A DNA stretch of 19,810 nucleotides, from positions 1-19,810 of the forward strand of contig CAKUHV010000023.1 in NCBI GenBank assembly GCA_934659445.1, written 5' to 3'. The position numbers were made by a program, and so were the translations under genes. Under the pieces are notes generated by a model. It saw only the letters and a program-made list of their open reading frames with translations. It did no database searches and was not told the DNA's origin. Of this stretch, positions 7,774 through 13,422 are shown in pieces. Positions within the stretch are counted from its first letter, which is position 1. Each line of letters opens with the position of its first letter. Origin of the DNA: an uncultured Oscillospiraceae bacterium. GTDB lineage: Bacteria > Bacillota > Clostridia > Oscillospirales > Oscillospiraceae.

Positions 7774-9083
7774 CACTTCTTACCTCCATTCTTCATCATG
7801 ATCTTTGCCAGAGCAATGGAGGGAGTCAGGGGCCGCTTGGCCGGGCATACAAAGGAGCAGGTGCCGCAGCTCATGCACAGGTCGGCGTGCAGCTCCTGCA
7901 GCAGGTCCACGTTGCCCTTCTGATACGCCTGAACGATCTCCTTGGCGGACAGACCCAGGGGGCAGGCGTTGGTGCACCGGCCGCAGTGGATGCAGTTCGT
8001 GGGCTTGGGCAGATGAGAGGCCTTCTCGGAGAAAGCCAGGATCGCGTTGTTGTTCTTCAGGATCGGCTGATCCAGAGCCGCCAGGCAGTTGCCCATCATG
8101 GGGCCGCCGTACAGCACGGTGCCTGGCTCGCCGGTCAGACCGCCGCAGAACTCAAGAAGCTCCTCCACAGGGGTGCCGATGATGACCTCTACGTTCTTGG
8201 GCTCCTTCACGATGTCGCCGTCCACGGTCAGGCGCTTGGTGACCAGGGGCATGCCGGTGGCCAGATACTTGCCCACAAAGGCCACGGAGGTGACGTTCAT
8301 CACGATCACGCCCACGTCGGAGGGCAGACCGGGGAACGGGACCTCGCGGCCGGTGCAGTTCTCGATCAGCACCTTCTCAGCGCCCTGGGGGTAGCTGCAG
8401 GGCAGCTCCTTGATCTCGATGGGCTTGCCGGCCGCGGCCTCTTTCATGCGGGCGATGGCCTTGGGCTTGTTCTGCTCGATGCCGATGACGCACTGGGGGA
8501 TCTCCAGATACTTCATCACGGCCTCGATACCGCTGAGAATATACTGGGTGTCCTCCAGCATACAGCGATTGTCAGAGGTGATATAGGGCTCGCACTCGGC
8601 GGCGTTGATCACCAGCCGGTCGATCTCGTCCAGATTCTTGGGGGCCAGCTTCACCGCCGTGGGGAAGCCGGCGCCGCCCAGACCCACCAGTCCGCTGGCG
8701 CGCACTGCGTCCTGGAAGGACTTCAGGTCCGTTACAACGGGAGGGGCCACGGCAGGGTCCACCTTCTGCTCCCCGTCGGGGATGATGACCACCGCAGTCT
8801 GCACCGCGCCGTTGGGGGCGGTGATGGTGGTGATGCTGTCCACTGTGCCGGACACGCCGGAGTGAATGTCAGAGGACACAAAGCCGCCGGCCTTGCCCAC
8901 CACGGTGCCTACATATACCTGATCGCCCTTGGCCACAGCGGGCGTCGCAGGCGCGCCGATGTGCTGCGCCATGGACAGCACGATCCGGCTGGGCACCGGC
9001 ATTTTCACCGTCTCACAGTCAGACGTCCTCTTTTCATGGGGGACCTGAGCGCCGTGAGCGGCTCGCTTGAGAAATTTGCTCAT
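7773..9083 (-). CDS. rnfC: Rnf complex NADH-interacting subunit RnfC
   Basis: Peripheral cytoplasmic subunit where NAD+ is reduced; contains FMN and two 4Fe-4S clusters. 436 aa. Seen: an N-terminal barrel/sandwich region, the Gly-rich GLVGLGGAGFPTAVKL (NADH/FMN site), NAAECEPYITSDNR, and a C-terminal ferredoxin domain with Cys 364/367/370/374 and 403/406/409/413. GGAGG lies 10 nt upstream of ATG 9083. First gene of the rnfCDGEAB operon, whose promoter lies about 240 bp upstream behind an unusually long leader. Confidence 0.96.
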   Translation of the reverse strand: MSKFLKRAAHGAQVPHEKRTSDCETVKMPVPSRIVLSMAQHIGAPATPAVAKGDQVYVGTVVGKAGGFVSSDIHSGVSGTVDSITTITAPNGAVQTAVVIIPDGEQKVDPAVAPPVVTDLKSFQDAVRASGLVGLGGAGFPTAVKLAPKNLDEIDRLVINAAECEPYITSDNRCMLEDTQYILSGIEAVMKYLEIPQCVIGIEQNKPKAIARMKEAAAGKPIEIKELPCSYPQGAEKVLIENCTGREVPFPGLPSDVGVIVMNVTSVAFVGKYLATGMPLVTKRLTVDGDIVKEPKNVEVIIGTPVEELLEFCGGLTGEPGTVLYGGPMMGNCLAALDQPILKNNNAILAFSEKASHLPKPTNCIHCGRCTNACPLGLSAKEIVQAYQKGNVDLLQELHADLCMSCGTCSFVCPAKRPLTPSIALAKIMMKNGGKK

Positions 9084-9314
9084 TTAAGTTTACAACCTCC
9101 TATTTGCAGTTTGCCGGAACGGCCGCGCCATCATTCACGCAGGCATCGGCTCTGGCCGTCCCCGACCCCGATCATTCTATTTGCTGCGTCTCTCCCTTCC
9201 TTGGTCTCTTTCCGATCCAAATTCTCACACAGTTTTGCCCGCATCCGGAAATACGGGCATGATCGTACCGGACCGTAGGCTCTCCCCGCGATCCTCCGGC
9301 CGGCACAACTTGAC
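9084..9314 (-). other. Long structured 5' leader of the Rnf operon
   Basis: About 230 nt of untranslated RNA between the predicted start near 9314 and rnfC. Seen on the minus strand: an 8-bp hairpin GCCCGTAT/ATGCGGGC around TTCCGG, which competes with another fold pairing CCGG-TACG with CGTA-CCGG, and near the gene a 9-bp helix GGGACGGCC/GGCCGTTCC enclosing about 29 nt. No helix is followed by a U tract, so any control would be translational or by RNA stability. I do not recognise a known riboswitch. Confidence 0.4.
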
Positions 9315-9320
9315 GCGATT

Positions 9321-9349
9321 ATTATACACTTCGTCCCGTTAAAACGCAA
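9321..9349 (-). promoter_or_regulatory. Sigma-A promoter for rnfCDGEAB
   Basis: Minus-strand TTGCGT (9344-9349), exactly 17 nt, then consensus TATAAT (9321-9326). Strong match. Predicted start near 9314. I saw no Rex-like TTGTTAA...TTAACAA operator across it. Confidence 0.8.
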
Positions 9350-9506
9350 GGTCAGATTTATGTTTTTCCGGACAAAATGTCGAATTTGCAGTCATTTTCC
9401 TCCCCCGCTCTGTCCTTTTCTGAAAAATATCGTCCGCCGCCCTCCCCTATCCGCCGCCCCGCCTTTGCAGGAATGCAAAAAACCCGTTTCAAATTCAAAA
9501 AAACAC

Positions 9507-9535
9507 TTGCATTTCGTTGGGACATCTGCTAATAT
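9507..9535 (+). promoter_or_regulatory. Sigma-A promoter for rpmB
   Basis: TTGCAT (9507-9512), 17-nt spacer, TAATAT (9530-9535). Predicted start near 9542, leaving a 75-nt leader that contains an ACGGCG/CGCCGT pairing. The 157 bp between this and the divergent rnf promoter is pyrimidine-rich on the plus strand and shows no gene. Confidence 0.75.
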
Positions 9536-9617
9536 ATCATTCGATGCTTCATCAAAAGCTACACGGCGTCTGCTTTTGGCGCGCCGTATACTTCGACATA
9601 GCAAGGAGGTAAGCAAC

Positions 9618-9806
9618 ATGGCCAAATGTGAATTCTGCGACAAGGACGTCGTTTTCGGCATCAAGGTTTCCCACTCTCACCGCCGCTCCAACCGCACCTG
9701 GAAGCCCAATGTCAAGCGGGTGAAGGCGTTGGTGAACGGCACTCCTACCCACGTGTACGTCTGCACCAGATGCCTCCGTTCCGGTAAGGTCACCCGCGCG
9801 GTGTGA
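9618..9806 (+). CDS. rpmB: 50S ribosomal protein L28
   Basis: Structural protein of the large ribosomal subunit. 62 aa, the standard length. Seen: MAKCEFCDKDVVFGIKVSHS at the N-terminus, SHRRSNRTWKPN (rRNA-binding core) and VYVCTRCLRSGKV. Cys 4/7 and 49/52 form the Zn-ribbon of the cysteine-containing L28 type. The open frame starts at 9360, but ATG 9618 is right because AGGAGG lies 8 nt upstream and a good promoter precedes it. Monocistronic, with its own promoter and terminator, between two minus-strand Na+ related operons. Confidence 0.97.
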   Translation: MAKCEFCDKDVVFGIKVSHSHRRSNRTWKPNVKRVKALVNGTPTHVYVCTRCLRSGKVTRAV

Positions 9807-9824
9807 TCCTCCCTGTGGCTGAAG

Positions 9825-9855
9825 GCCCTCCGGTTTTCCGGGGGGCTTTTTCTTT
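9825..9855 (+). terminator. Intrinsic terminator of rpmB
   Basis: GCCCTCCGG (9825-9833) pairs with CCGGGGGGC (9838-9846) with one G-U pair and a TTTT loop, followed by TTTTTCTTT. It lies 18 bp after the rpmB stop. Confidence 0.9.
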
Positions 9856-9869
9856 GCGATTCCTTATAT

Positions 9870-9911
9870 AACAAGGATGCCGCACTCTCTTAGGAGTGCG
9901 GCATCCTTGTT
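9870..9911 (-). terminator. Likely terminator of the oadB operon
   Basis: A perfect 18-bp inverted repeat (9870-9887 with 9894-9911), 6-nt loop. It lies 5 bp beyond the stop of the 38-aa ORF. The U tract on the minus strand is weak (TTATAT after the stem), so position and stem strength are the main support. Confidence 0.7.
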
Positions 9912-9916
9912 TATTC

Positions 9917-10033
9917 TCACTTCTTGCGGTTGTCGGTCCAGCTCATGAATTTTACGATCAGAGCGATCAGCCCCAGCACCACAAAGATACCGGCCATACC
10001 CTGGCCCAGCATTTCAACTGCCTGTGTCATCAT
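9917..10033 (-). CDS. Small membrane peptide, gamma-subunit-like (Na+-pump decarboxylase)
   Basis: A 38-aa ORF immediately after the beta subunit, 16 bp past its stop codon, with AGGAGG 9 nt before the first of two tandem ATGs (10033, 10030). It has one hydrophobic helix, GMAGIFVVLGLIALIVKFM, after a short polar start, and ends in a charged WTDNRKK. Gamma subunits (OadG/MmdC type) of Na+-translocating decarboxylases are small single-TM proteins that hold the complex together, and the GMxGIF...LI pattern and position fit. It is shorter than well-studied gamma subunits, which have a soluble tail; assignment is partly from context. Confidence 0.75.
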   Translation of the reverse strand: MMTQAVEMLGQGMAGIFVVLGLIALIVKFMSWTDNRKK

Positions 10034-10049
10034 ACAGCTTTTCCTCCTG

Positions 10050-11195
10050 TCAGCCCAGATTGGCGAAATACTGCAGCACCACGCCGCCGGCCACTACGGA
10101 AGCGATCTGCCCGGACACGTTGGCGGCGATGGCGTACATAAGAAGATGGTTCTGCCGGTCGGCCTCCTGCCCCAGCTTTTCGATCACGCGGGAGGACATG
10201 GGGAAGGCGGAGATGCCCGCCGCACCGATCATGGGATTGATCCTGTTTTTGGGCGTGAAGATGTTCAGCAGCTTCACAAACAGCACGCCTACCACGGAGT
10301 CCAGCACGAAGGCCACCAGACCCAGACCCATGATCATCAGAGTCTCCAGCCGGACGAAGTCCTCCGCCTTCATGGAGAAGGAGATGGTGATGCCCAGCAG
10401 CAGGGTGATCAGGTTGGCCAGCTCATTCTGGGCGCACAGGGACATGGTGGTCAGCACGCCGCACTCCCGGATCAGGTTGCCGAACATCAGGAAGCCCACC
10501 AGCGCCACAGAGGAGGGGGCCACCAGACCGGCAACGAACGTAACGATGATGGGGAACAGGATGCGGGTGCGCTTGGAGACCTTTTTGTCCACAAAGGGCA
10601 TACGCATGGCCCGGTCCTTCTTGGTGGTCACCAGCTTGATGGCAAAGGGCTGGATAATGGGCACCAGCGCCATGTAGGAGTAGGCCGCCACCGCGATGGC
10701 GCCCACATATTTGGACTTAAGCACCTGGGACACCAGGATGGAGGTGGGGCCGTCCGCCGCACCGATGATGCCGATAGAGGCGGCGTCCTTGATGTCAAAG
10801 CCCAAAGCCACCGCGATGATAATGGTCAGGAAAATGCCGGCCTGGGCCGCAGCGCCGCACAGAAACAGCTTGGGATTAGCCAGCAGGGGCCCGAAGTCGA
10901 TCATGGCCCCGATGCCGATGAACAGCAGGATGGGGAACGCCTCGGAAACGCCGATCCCCGTCTCAAACAGCCACTGGATGATGCCCGCAGTCTCCCCCAG
11001 TCCCTCGGTATACTGATTGATGACGCCGGACAGGGGCAGGTTCACCAGAATAGCGCCGAAGCCCATGGGCATCAGCAGGGCCGGCTCATACCCCTTTACA
11101 ATGGCCAGATAGATCAGCACCGCGCCGATCAGGTACATGAGCGCCTGCTTGCCTGTGATCGACAAAAGGCCCTCCCACAAGAACGAAAAATCCAC
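10050..11195 (-). CDS. oadB: Na+-translocating decarboxylase beta subunit
   Basis: Membrane carboxyl-biotin decarboxylase subunit that couples decarboxylation to Na+ export (OadB/MmdB/GcdB family). 381 aa with about nine hydrophobic segments. Seen: IGIIGAADGPTSILVS with the Na+-binding Asp region, NELANLITLLLGITISFSM, and INPMIGAAGISAFPMSSRV, all family signatures. I chose GTG 11195: GGAAGG lies 6 nt upstream and the product then begins VDFSFLWEG; an in-frame TTG at 11216 sits before the ribosome site. No alpha (carboxyltransferase) or biotin carrier gene is adjacent, so the substrate (oxaloacetate, methylmalonyl-CoA or glutaconyl-CoA) cannot be decided. Expression is likely controlled by the riboswitch-like leader. 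Confidence 0.92.
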   Translation of the reverse strand: MDFSFLWEGLLSITGKQALMYLIGAVLIYLAIVKGYEPALLMPMGFGAILVNLPLSGVINQYTEGLGETAGIIQWLFETGIGVSEAFPILLFIGIGAMIDFGPLLANPKLFLCGAAAQAGIFLTIIIAVALGFDIKDAASIGIIGAADGPTSILVSQVLKSKYVGAIAVAAYSYMALVPIIQPFAIKLVTTKKDRAMRMPFVDKKVSKRTRILFPIIVTFVAGLVAPSSVALVGFLMFGNLIRECGVLTTMSLCAQNELANLITLLLGITISFSMKAEDFVRLETLMIMGLGLVAFVLDSVVGVLFVKLLNIFTPKNRINPMIGAAGISAFPMSSRVIEKLGQEADRQNHLLMYAIAANVSGQIASVVAGGVVLQYFANLG

Positions 11196-11284
11196 ACTTA
11201 TCCTTCCTTTCCACAAAAATCGCCAGAATGACCTTATACCTGCCCAACGGGGCTCGGTCCCGCGCAGTTCAGGGAGAACGGCTT

Positions 11285-11327
11285 AAAAAAACAGACCTGC
11301 GCTCCATGAAAATGGAACGCAGGTCTG
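11285..11327 (-). terminator. Terminator inside the oadB leader (expression platform)
   Basis: On the minus strand, CAGACCTGCG+TTCCAT pairs with ATGGAG+CGCAGGTCTG (16 bp, one G-U) around a TTTC loop, followed by seven U. It lies about 100 nt after the promoter start and 90 nt before the gene, so transcripts must read through it to express oadB. Its 5' arm contains the AGACC that would close the aptamer and can also pair with GTCTG at 11335-11339. Confidence 0.9.
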
Positions 11328-11425
11328 GTCATTTCAGACAGGGCCAGTACGCTTGCAAAGAAGCGTACACGCTTGTTGGCCGTGCCGCGCCTTACTGAGA
11401 AAGGCGCCGACTACTCCCCTTTGTT
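11320..11425 (-). ncRNA. Candidate yybP-ykoY-type riboswitch upstream of oadB
   Basis: About 105 nt on the minus strand with the order expected for yybP-ykoY leaders: AAAGGGGAGTAG (conserved GGGGAGTAG at 11411-11419), a 7-bp hairpin GCGCCTT/AAGGCGC (11387-11407), GCCAACAAGC, an 8-bp hairpin GTACGCTT/AAGCGTAC (11347-11368), and a closing AGACC (11322-11326). Closing pairs AAC..AGG/CCT..GTT would compete with the terminator, giving a ligand-on switch. The yybP-ykoY class senses Mn2+; the gene downstream handles Na+, so the ligand here is open. Motif recall is from memory, not a covariance search. Confidence 0.55.
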
Positions 11426-11431
11426 GTCCGC

Positions 11432-11460
11432 ATTATAGCATTTGCTTTTGGCCTCGTCAA
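11432..11460 (-). promoter_or_regulatory. Sigma-A promoter for oadB
   Basis: Minus-strand TTGACG (11455-11460), 17-nt spacer, TATAAT (11432-11437), near consensus. Predicted start near 11425, right at the 5' edge of the structured leader. No terminator separates it from the HD gene upstream, so the leader terminator may also catch read-through. Confidence 0.85.
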
Positions 11461-11510
11461 GGCATCTTTTTGCTTTTTAACGGATTTCTTGCGAGTTCTC
11501 CGCGCTTTCC

Positions 11511-12089
11511 TTACGCGTGCCCCTCCGCCACGGCGGCCTCGATGGCCGCCTCCTCGTCCTGCATGGCCTTCAGGGTCATCTCCAGCAGCTTGTCCAGCTC
11601 CCAGCCCAGCAGCTGAGCGCCATTGGTGATCACATCCCGGGAGCAGCCTGCGGCGAACTTCTTGTCCTTGAATTTCTTCTTCAGGGACTTCAGCTCCATA
11701 TCCGCCACACTCCTGGAGGGCCGCATCAGGGCCGCCGCCCCGATCAGACCGGTCAGCTCATCGGCGGCGTACAGCACCTTCTCCATCTCATGCTCCGGCT
11801 TGATATCTACGCAGATGCCCCAGCCGTGGCAGGCCACGGAACGGATGATGTCCTCCTCCACCCCGTGCTCCCGCATCAGCTCCTGACACTTGACGCAGTG
11901 CTCCTCCGGCCACTTTTCAAAATCCAGATCGTGGAGCAGGCCCACAACGGCCCAGTGCTCCTCCTCTGCCCCATACCCCAGCTGGCGGGCATACCACGCC
12001 ATCACATGCTCCACGGTAATGGCGTGCCGCAGATGGAACGGCTCCTGATTATACTGCGTCAATAAGGCCCATGCCTGTTCTCTGTTCAT
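11511..12089 (-). CDS. HD-domain hydrolase, function unknown
   Basis: 192-aa soluble protein with an HD metal-dependent phosphohydrolase fold. Seen: histidines at 22 and 28, the HD pair at 53-54 in GLLHDLDFEKWPEEH, His88 in ACHGWG, and Asp110 in LYAADELTG, the usual ligand set of the family. The C-terminal half (LKKKFKDKKFAAGCSRDVI) is helical and lysine-rich. It resembles conserved clostridial HD proteins with no proven substrate. Start at ATG 12089, with AGGAAG about 8 nt upstream. Follows degV by 39 bp and probably shares its transcript. Confidence 0.85.
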   Translation of the reverse strand: MNREQAWALLTQYNQEPFHLRHAITVEHVMAWYARQLGYGAEEEHWAVVGLLHDLDFEKWPEEHCVKCQELMREHGVEEDIIRSVACHGWGICVDIKPEHEMEKVLYAADELTGLIGAAALMRPSRSVADMELKSLKKKFKDKKFAAGCSRDVITNGAQLLGWELDKLLEMTLKAMQDEEAAIEAAVAEGHA

Positions 12090-12128
12090 TGTCCAAGCTT
12101 CCTTTCTCTGCCGCCTTTTCTGCGGCGT

Positions 12129-12965
12129 TCAGTAGGCCACCACGATGCCGCCGTCGTTGGCGTACACGGTGGTCACTCCCCCGGCCTCCAGCACCAGAAT
12201 ATCCTTGAACTGGCAGCGCTCCTCCAGCATCTCCTTCACCTGCGCGGCCCGTTCGGGCGCGTTGCAGTGACACAGGGCACACACCCGCCCCTCGTGGTCC
12301 AGGTCCTTGGCCGCATAGTCCACCAGCTTACCCAGAGCCTGCTTGACTGACAGGGCCTGACCCAGCTTGCAGATCTCCCCCTCCTTGGTGGCGCCCATGA
12401 ACAGCTTGATCCTCAGCGCCCCGGTGACCACCGACTGCAATCTGGTCAGCCGGCCGTTTTTCCGCAGGTTGTCCAGATTCTCCAGCACGAAGAGGGTCTG
12501 CATGCGATAGATGAATTCCTCGGTCTCCCGCACCACGTGCTTGAAGGGGTATCCCGCCTCGGCCAGCTCCCTGATCTTCAGGGCCACCAGTACCTCGCCG
12601 GACACCGCAGAGCAGGAGTTGAATACATGGACGTTCTTCCGGGGATACTCCTCCTCGAACAGGTACCGTGCCTGCTCCGCGCTGTTGTGAGAGCCGCTGA
12701 GCAAAGCGCTGAGGGTGACCACATAGATGTCCTCCGCGTCCCCCTCGTAGGCATCCAGATACGCCTGAGGCGAGGGACAGGCGGTGGCCGGCGCGTTCTC
12801 GTCCGCCTTCATGCTGGCCAGAAGGTCACCGCGGTCAAACGTCTCGTCATCCACAAATACGCTGCCCCCCGAGCGGATGGTCAGGGGCACTTTCAAAAAG
12901 CACCCTGCCTTCATCATCTGGGGCGTCAGATCACAGCAGCTGTCCACCACGATCTTAAAACTCAT
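12129..12965 (-). CDS. DegV family fatty-acid-binding protein
   Basis: DegV (FakB-type) proteins bind a fatty acid; FakB partners present it to the kinase FakA for phospholipid synthesis. 278 aa, the normal length. Seen: KIVVDSCCDLTPQMM at the N-terminus, YVVTLSALLSGSHNSAEQA (the family's S-G-x-x-x-S/A-A segment near the lipid head group), and NLDNLRKNGRLTRLQ, a conserved DegV motif. GGAGGG lies 6 nt before ATG 12965. No fakA homologue is in the window, so whether it works as FakB is not shown. First gene of a two-gene unit with the HD protein. Confidence 0.93.
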   Translation of the reverse strand: MSFKIVVDSCCDLTPQMMKAGCFLKVPLTIRSGGSVFVDDETFDRGDLLASMKADENAPATACPSPQAYLDAYEGDAEDIYVVTLSALLSGSHNSAEQARYLFEEEYPRKNVHVFNSCSAVSGEVLVALKIRELAEAGYPFKHVVRETEEFIYRMQTLFVLENLDNLRKNGRLTRLQSVVTGALRIKLFMGATKEGEICKLGQALSVKQALGKLVDYAAKDLDHEGRVCALCHCNAPERAAQVKEMLEERCQFKDILVLEAGGVTTVYANDGGIVVAY

Positions 12966-13017
12966 AGCGTTCCCTCCATGCCGGGCATCGGCTCTCGCCG
13001 AATCCTGTTTTCAGCTT

Positions 13018-13046
13018 AGTATAGCAGATTTCTCTCCATAGTGCAA
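13018..13046 (-). promoter_or_regulatory. Sigma-A promoter for degV
   Basis: Minus-strand TTGCAC (13041-13046), 17 nt, TATACT (13018-13023). Predicted start near 13011. The 45-nt leader has a TCGGC-GAGA-GCCGA hairpin with a GNRA-type loop. It is divergent from the mgtE promoter about 40 bp away. Confidence 0.75.
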
Positions 13047-13086
13047 ATAGAACTAATTCGGCTCCCCTGCGCTTTTCCCTGTTGAA

Positions 13087-13115
13087 TTGACAGTTTTTCC
13101 ATTTTCCTTTACACT
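13087..13115 (+). promoter_or_regulatory. Sigma-A promoter for mgtE
   Basis: Consensus TTGACA (13087-13092), 17-nt spacer, TACACT (13110-13115). Predicted start near 13122, so mgtE has a leader of about 300 nt. Confidence 0.8.
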
Positions 13116-13121
13116 ATTTTA

Positions 13122-13422
13122 AGGTCACGGCCTTCCGTGCAGGGAGGGCTGGGCCATAGATCCGACTGATACTGAGAGGTGATCGCATGGACGGCGGCAG
13201 TTATGGGCGAATATGGGGCATGGGATCCAACGGGAGACCGGACGAACGAACTGCCGTGGGGCTGTGCTGACGTCTCCGGCCTGCCTTTGTATGCCATTGC
13301 CCAAACACGAAAACACAGTGCGCCCGGCCGGGCGGCGGACAGTGTAAAGGGGCAGTGGCTTTTTTGCGCCCATTTTCACCCTGTTCTCCCCCGCCACGGC
13401 GCAAAAGCAGGGAGGTTTGGAC
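13122..13422 (+). promoter_or_regulatory. Structured leader of mgtE
   Basis: About 300 nt before mgtE. Seen: an 8-bp helix CGGCAGTT/AACTGCCG (13195-13202 with 13249-13256); a competing GGAGAC/GTCTCC helix (13233-13238 with 13272-13277); a GC-rich hairpin around 13312-13345; and an 11-bp helix with a 2-nt bulge (13358-13370 with 13398-13408) ending just before the GGGAGG ribosome site. A short ORF (13187-13270) spans the first helix. The layout suggests Mg2+-linked attenuation. I could not find the conserved M-box (ykoK) sequence. Confidence 0.5.
13187..13270 (+). CDS. Candidate 27-aa leader peptide in the mgtE leader
   Basis: ATG 13187 is preceded by GAGGT with a 6-nt gap, a good ribosome site, and the frame runs 27 codons to TGA. 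The peptide is Gly/Arg-rich (contains YGRIWGMGSNGRPDE) and matches nothing I know. It covers both arms of the first leader helix and stops 2 nt before the GTCTCC strand of the competing helix, an arrangement suited to ribosome-controlled switching. Coding status is not proven. Confidence 0.35.
   Translation: MDGGSYGRIWGMGSNGRPDERTAVGLC

Noticed and set aside
9084..9314. FMN or TPP riboswitch in the rnf leader
   Set aside because: None of the conserved core strings of these classes are present.
9131..9349. 72-codon open frame on the minus strand upstream of rnfC
   Set aside because: Its start codon lies at the -35 box of the rnf promoter, so the transcript would not include it, and the sequence looks noncoding.
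9314..9350. Rex redox-repressor site at the rnf promoter
   Set aside because: No TTGTTAA...TTAACAA palindrome is visible near the -35/-10 region.
11285..11425. T-box leader before oadB
   Set aside because: No GGGTGGNACCGCG antiterminator sequence, and the gene is not linked to amino-acid or tRNA functions.
13122..13422. M-box (ykoK) Mg2+ riboswitch before mgtE
   Set aside because: The conserved AGGTGAGGCTCC and AAAGCTCTACG segments are not present; AGAGGTGATCGC is only a loose match and serves better as a ribosome site for the short ORF.
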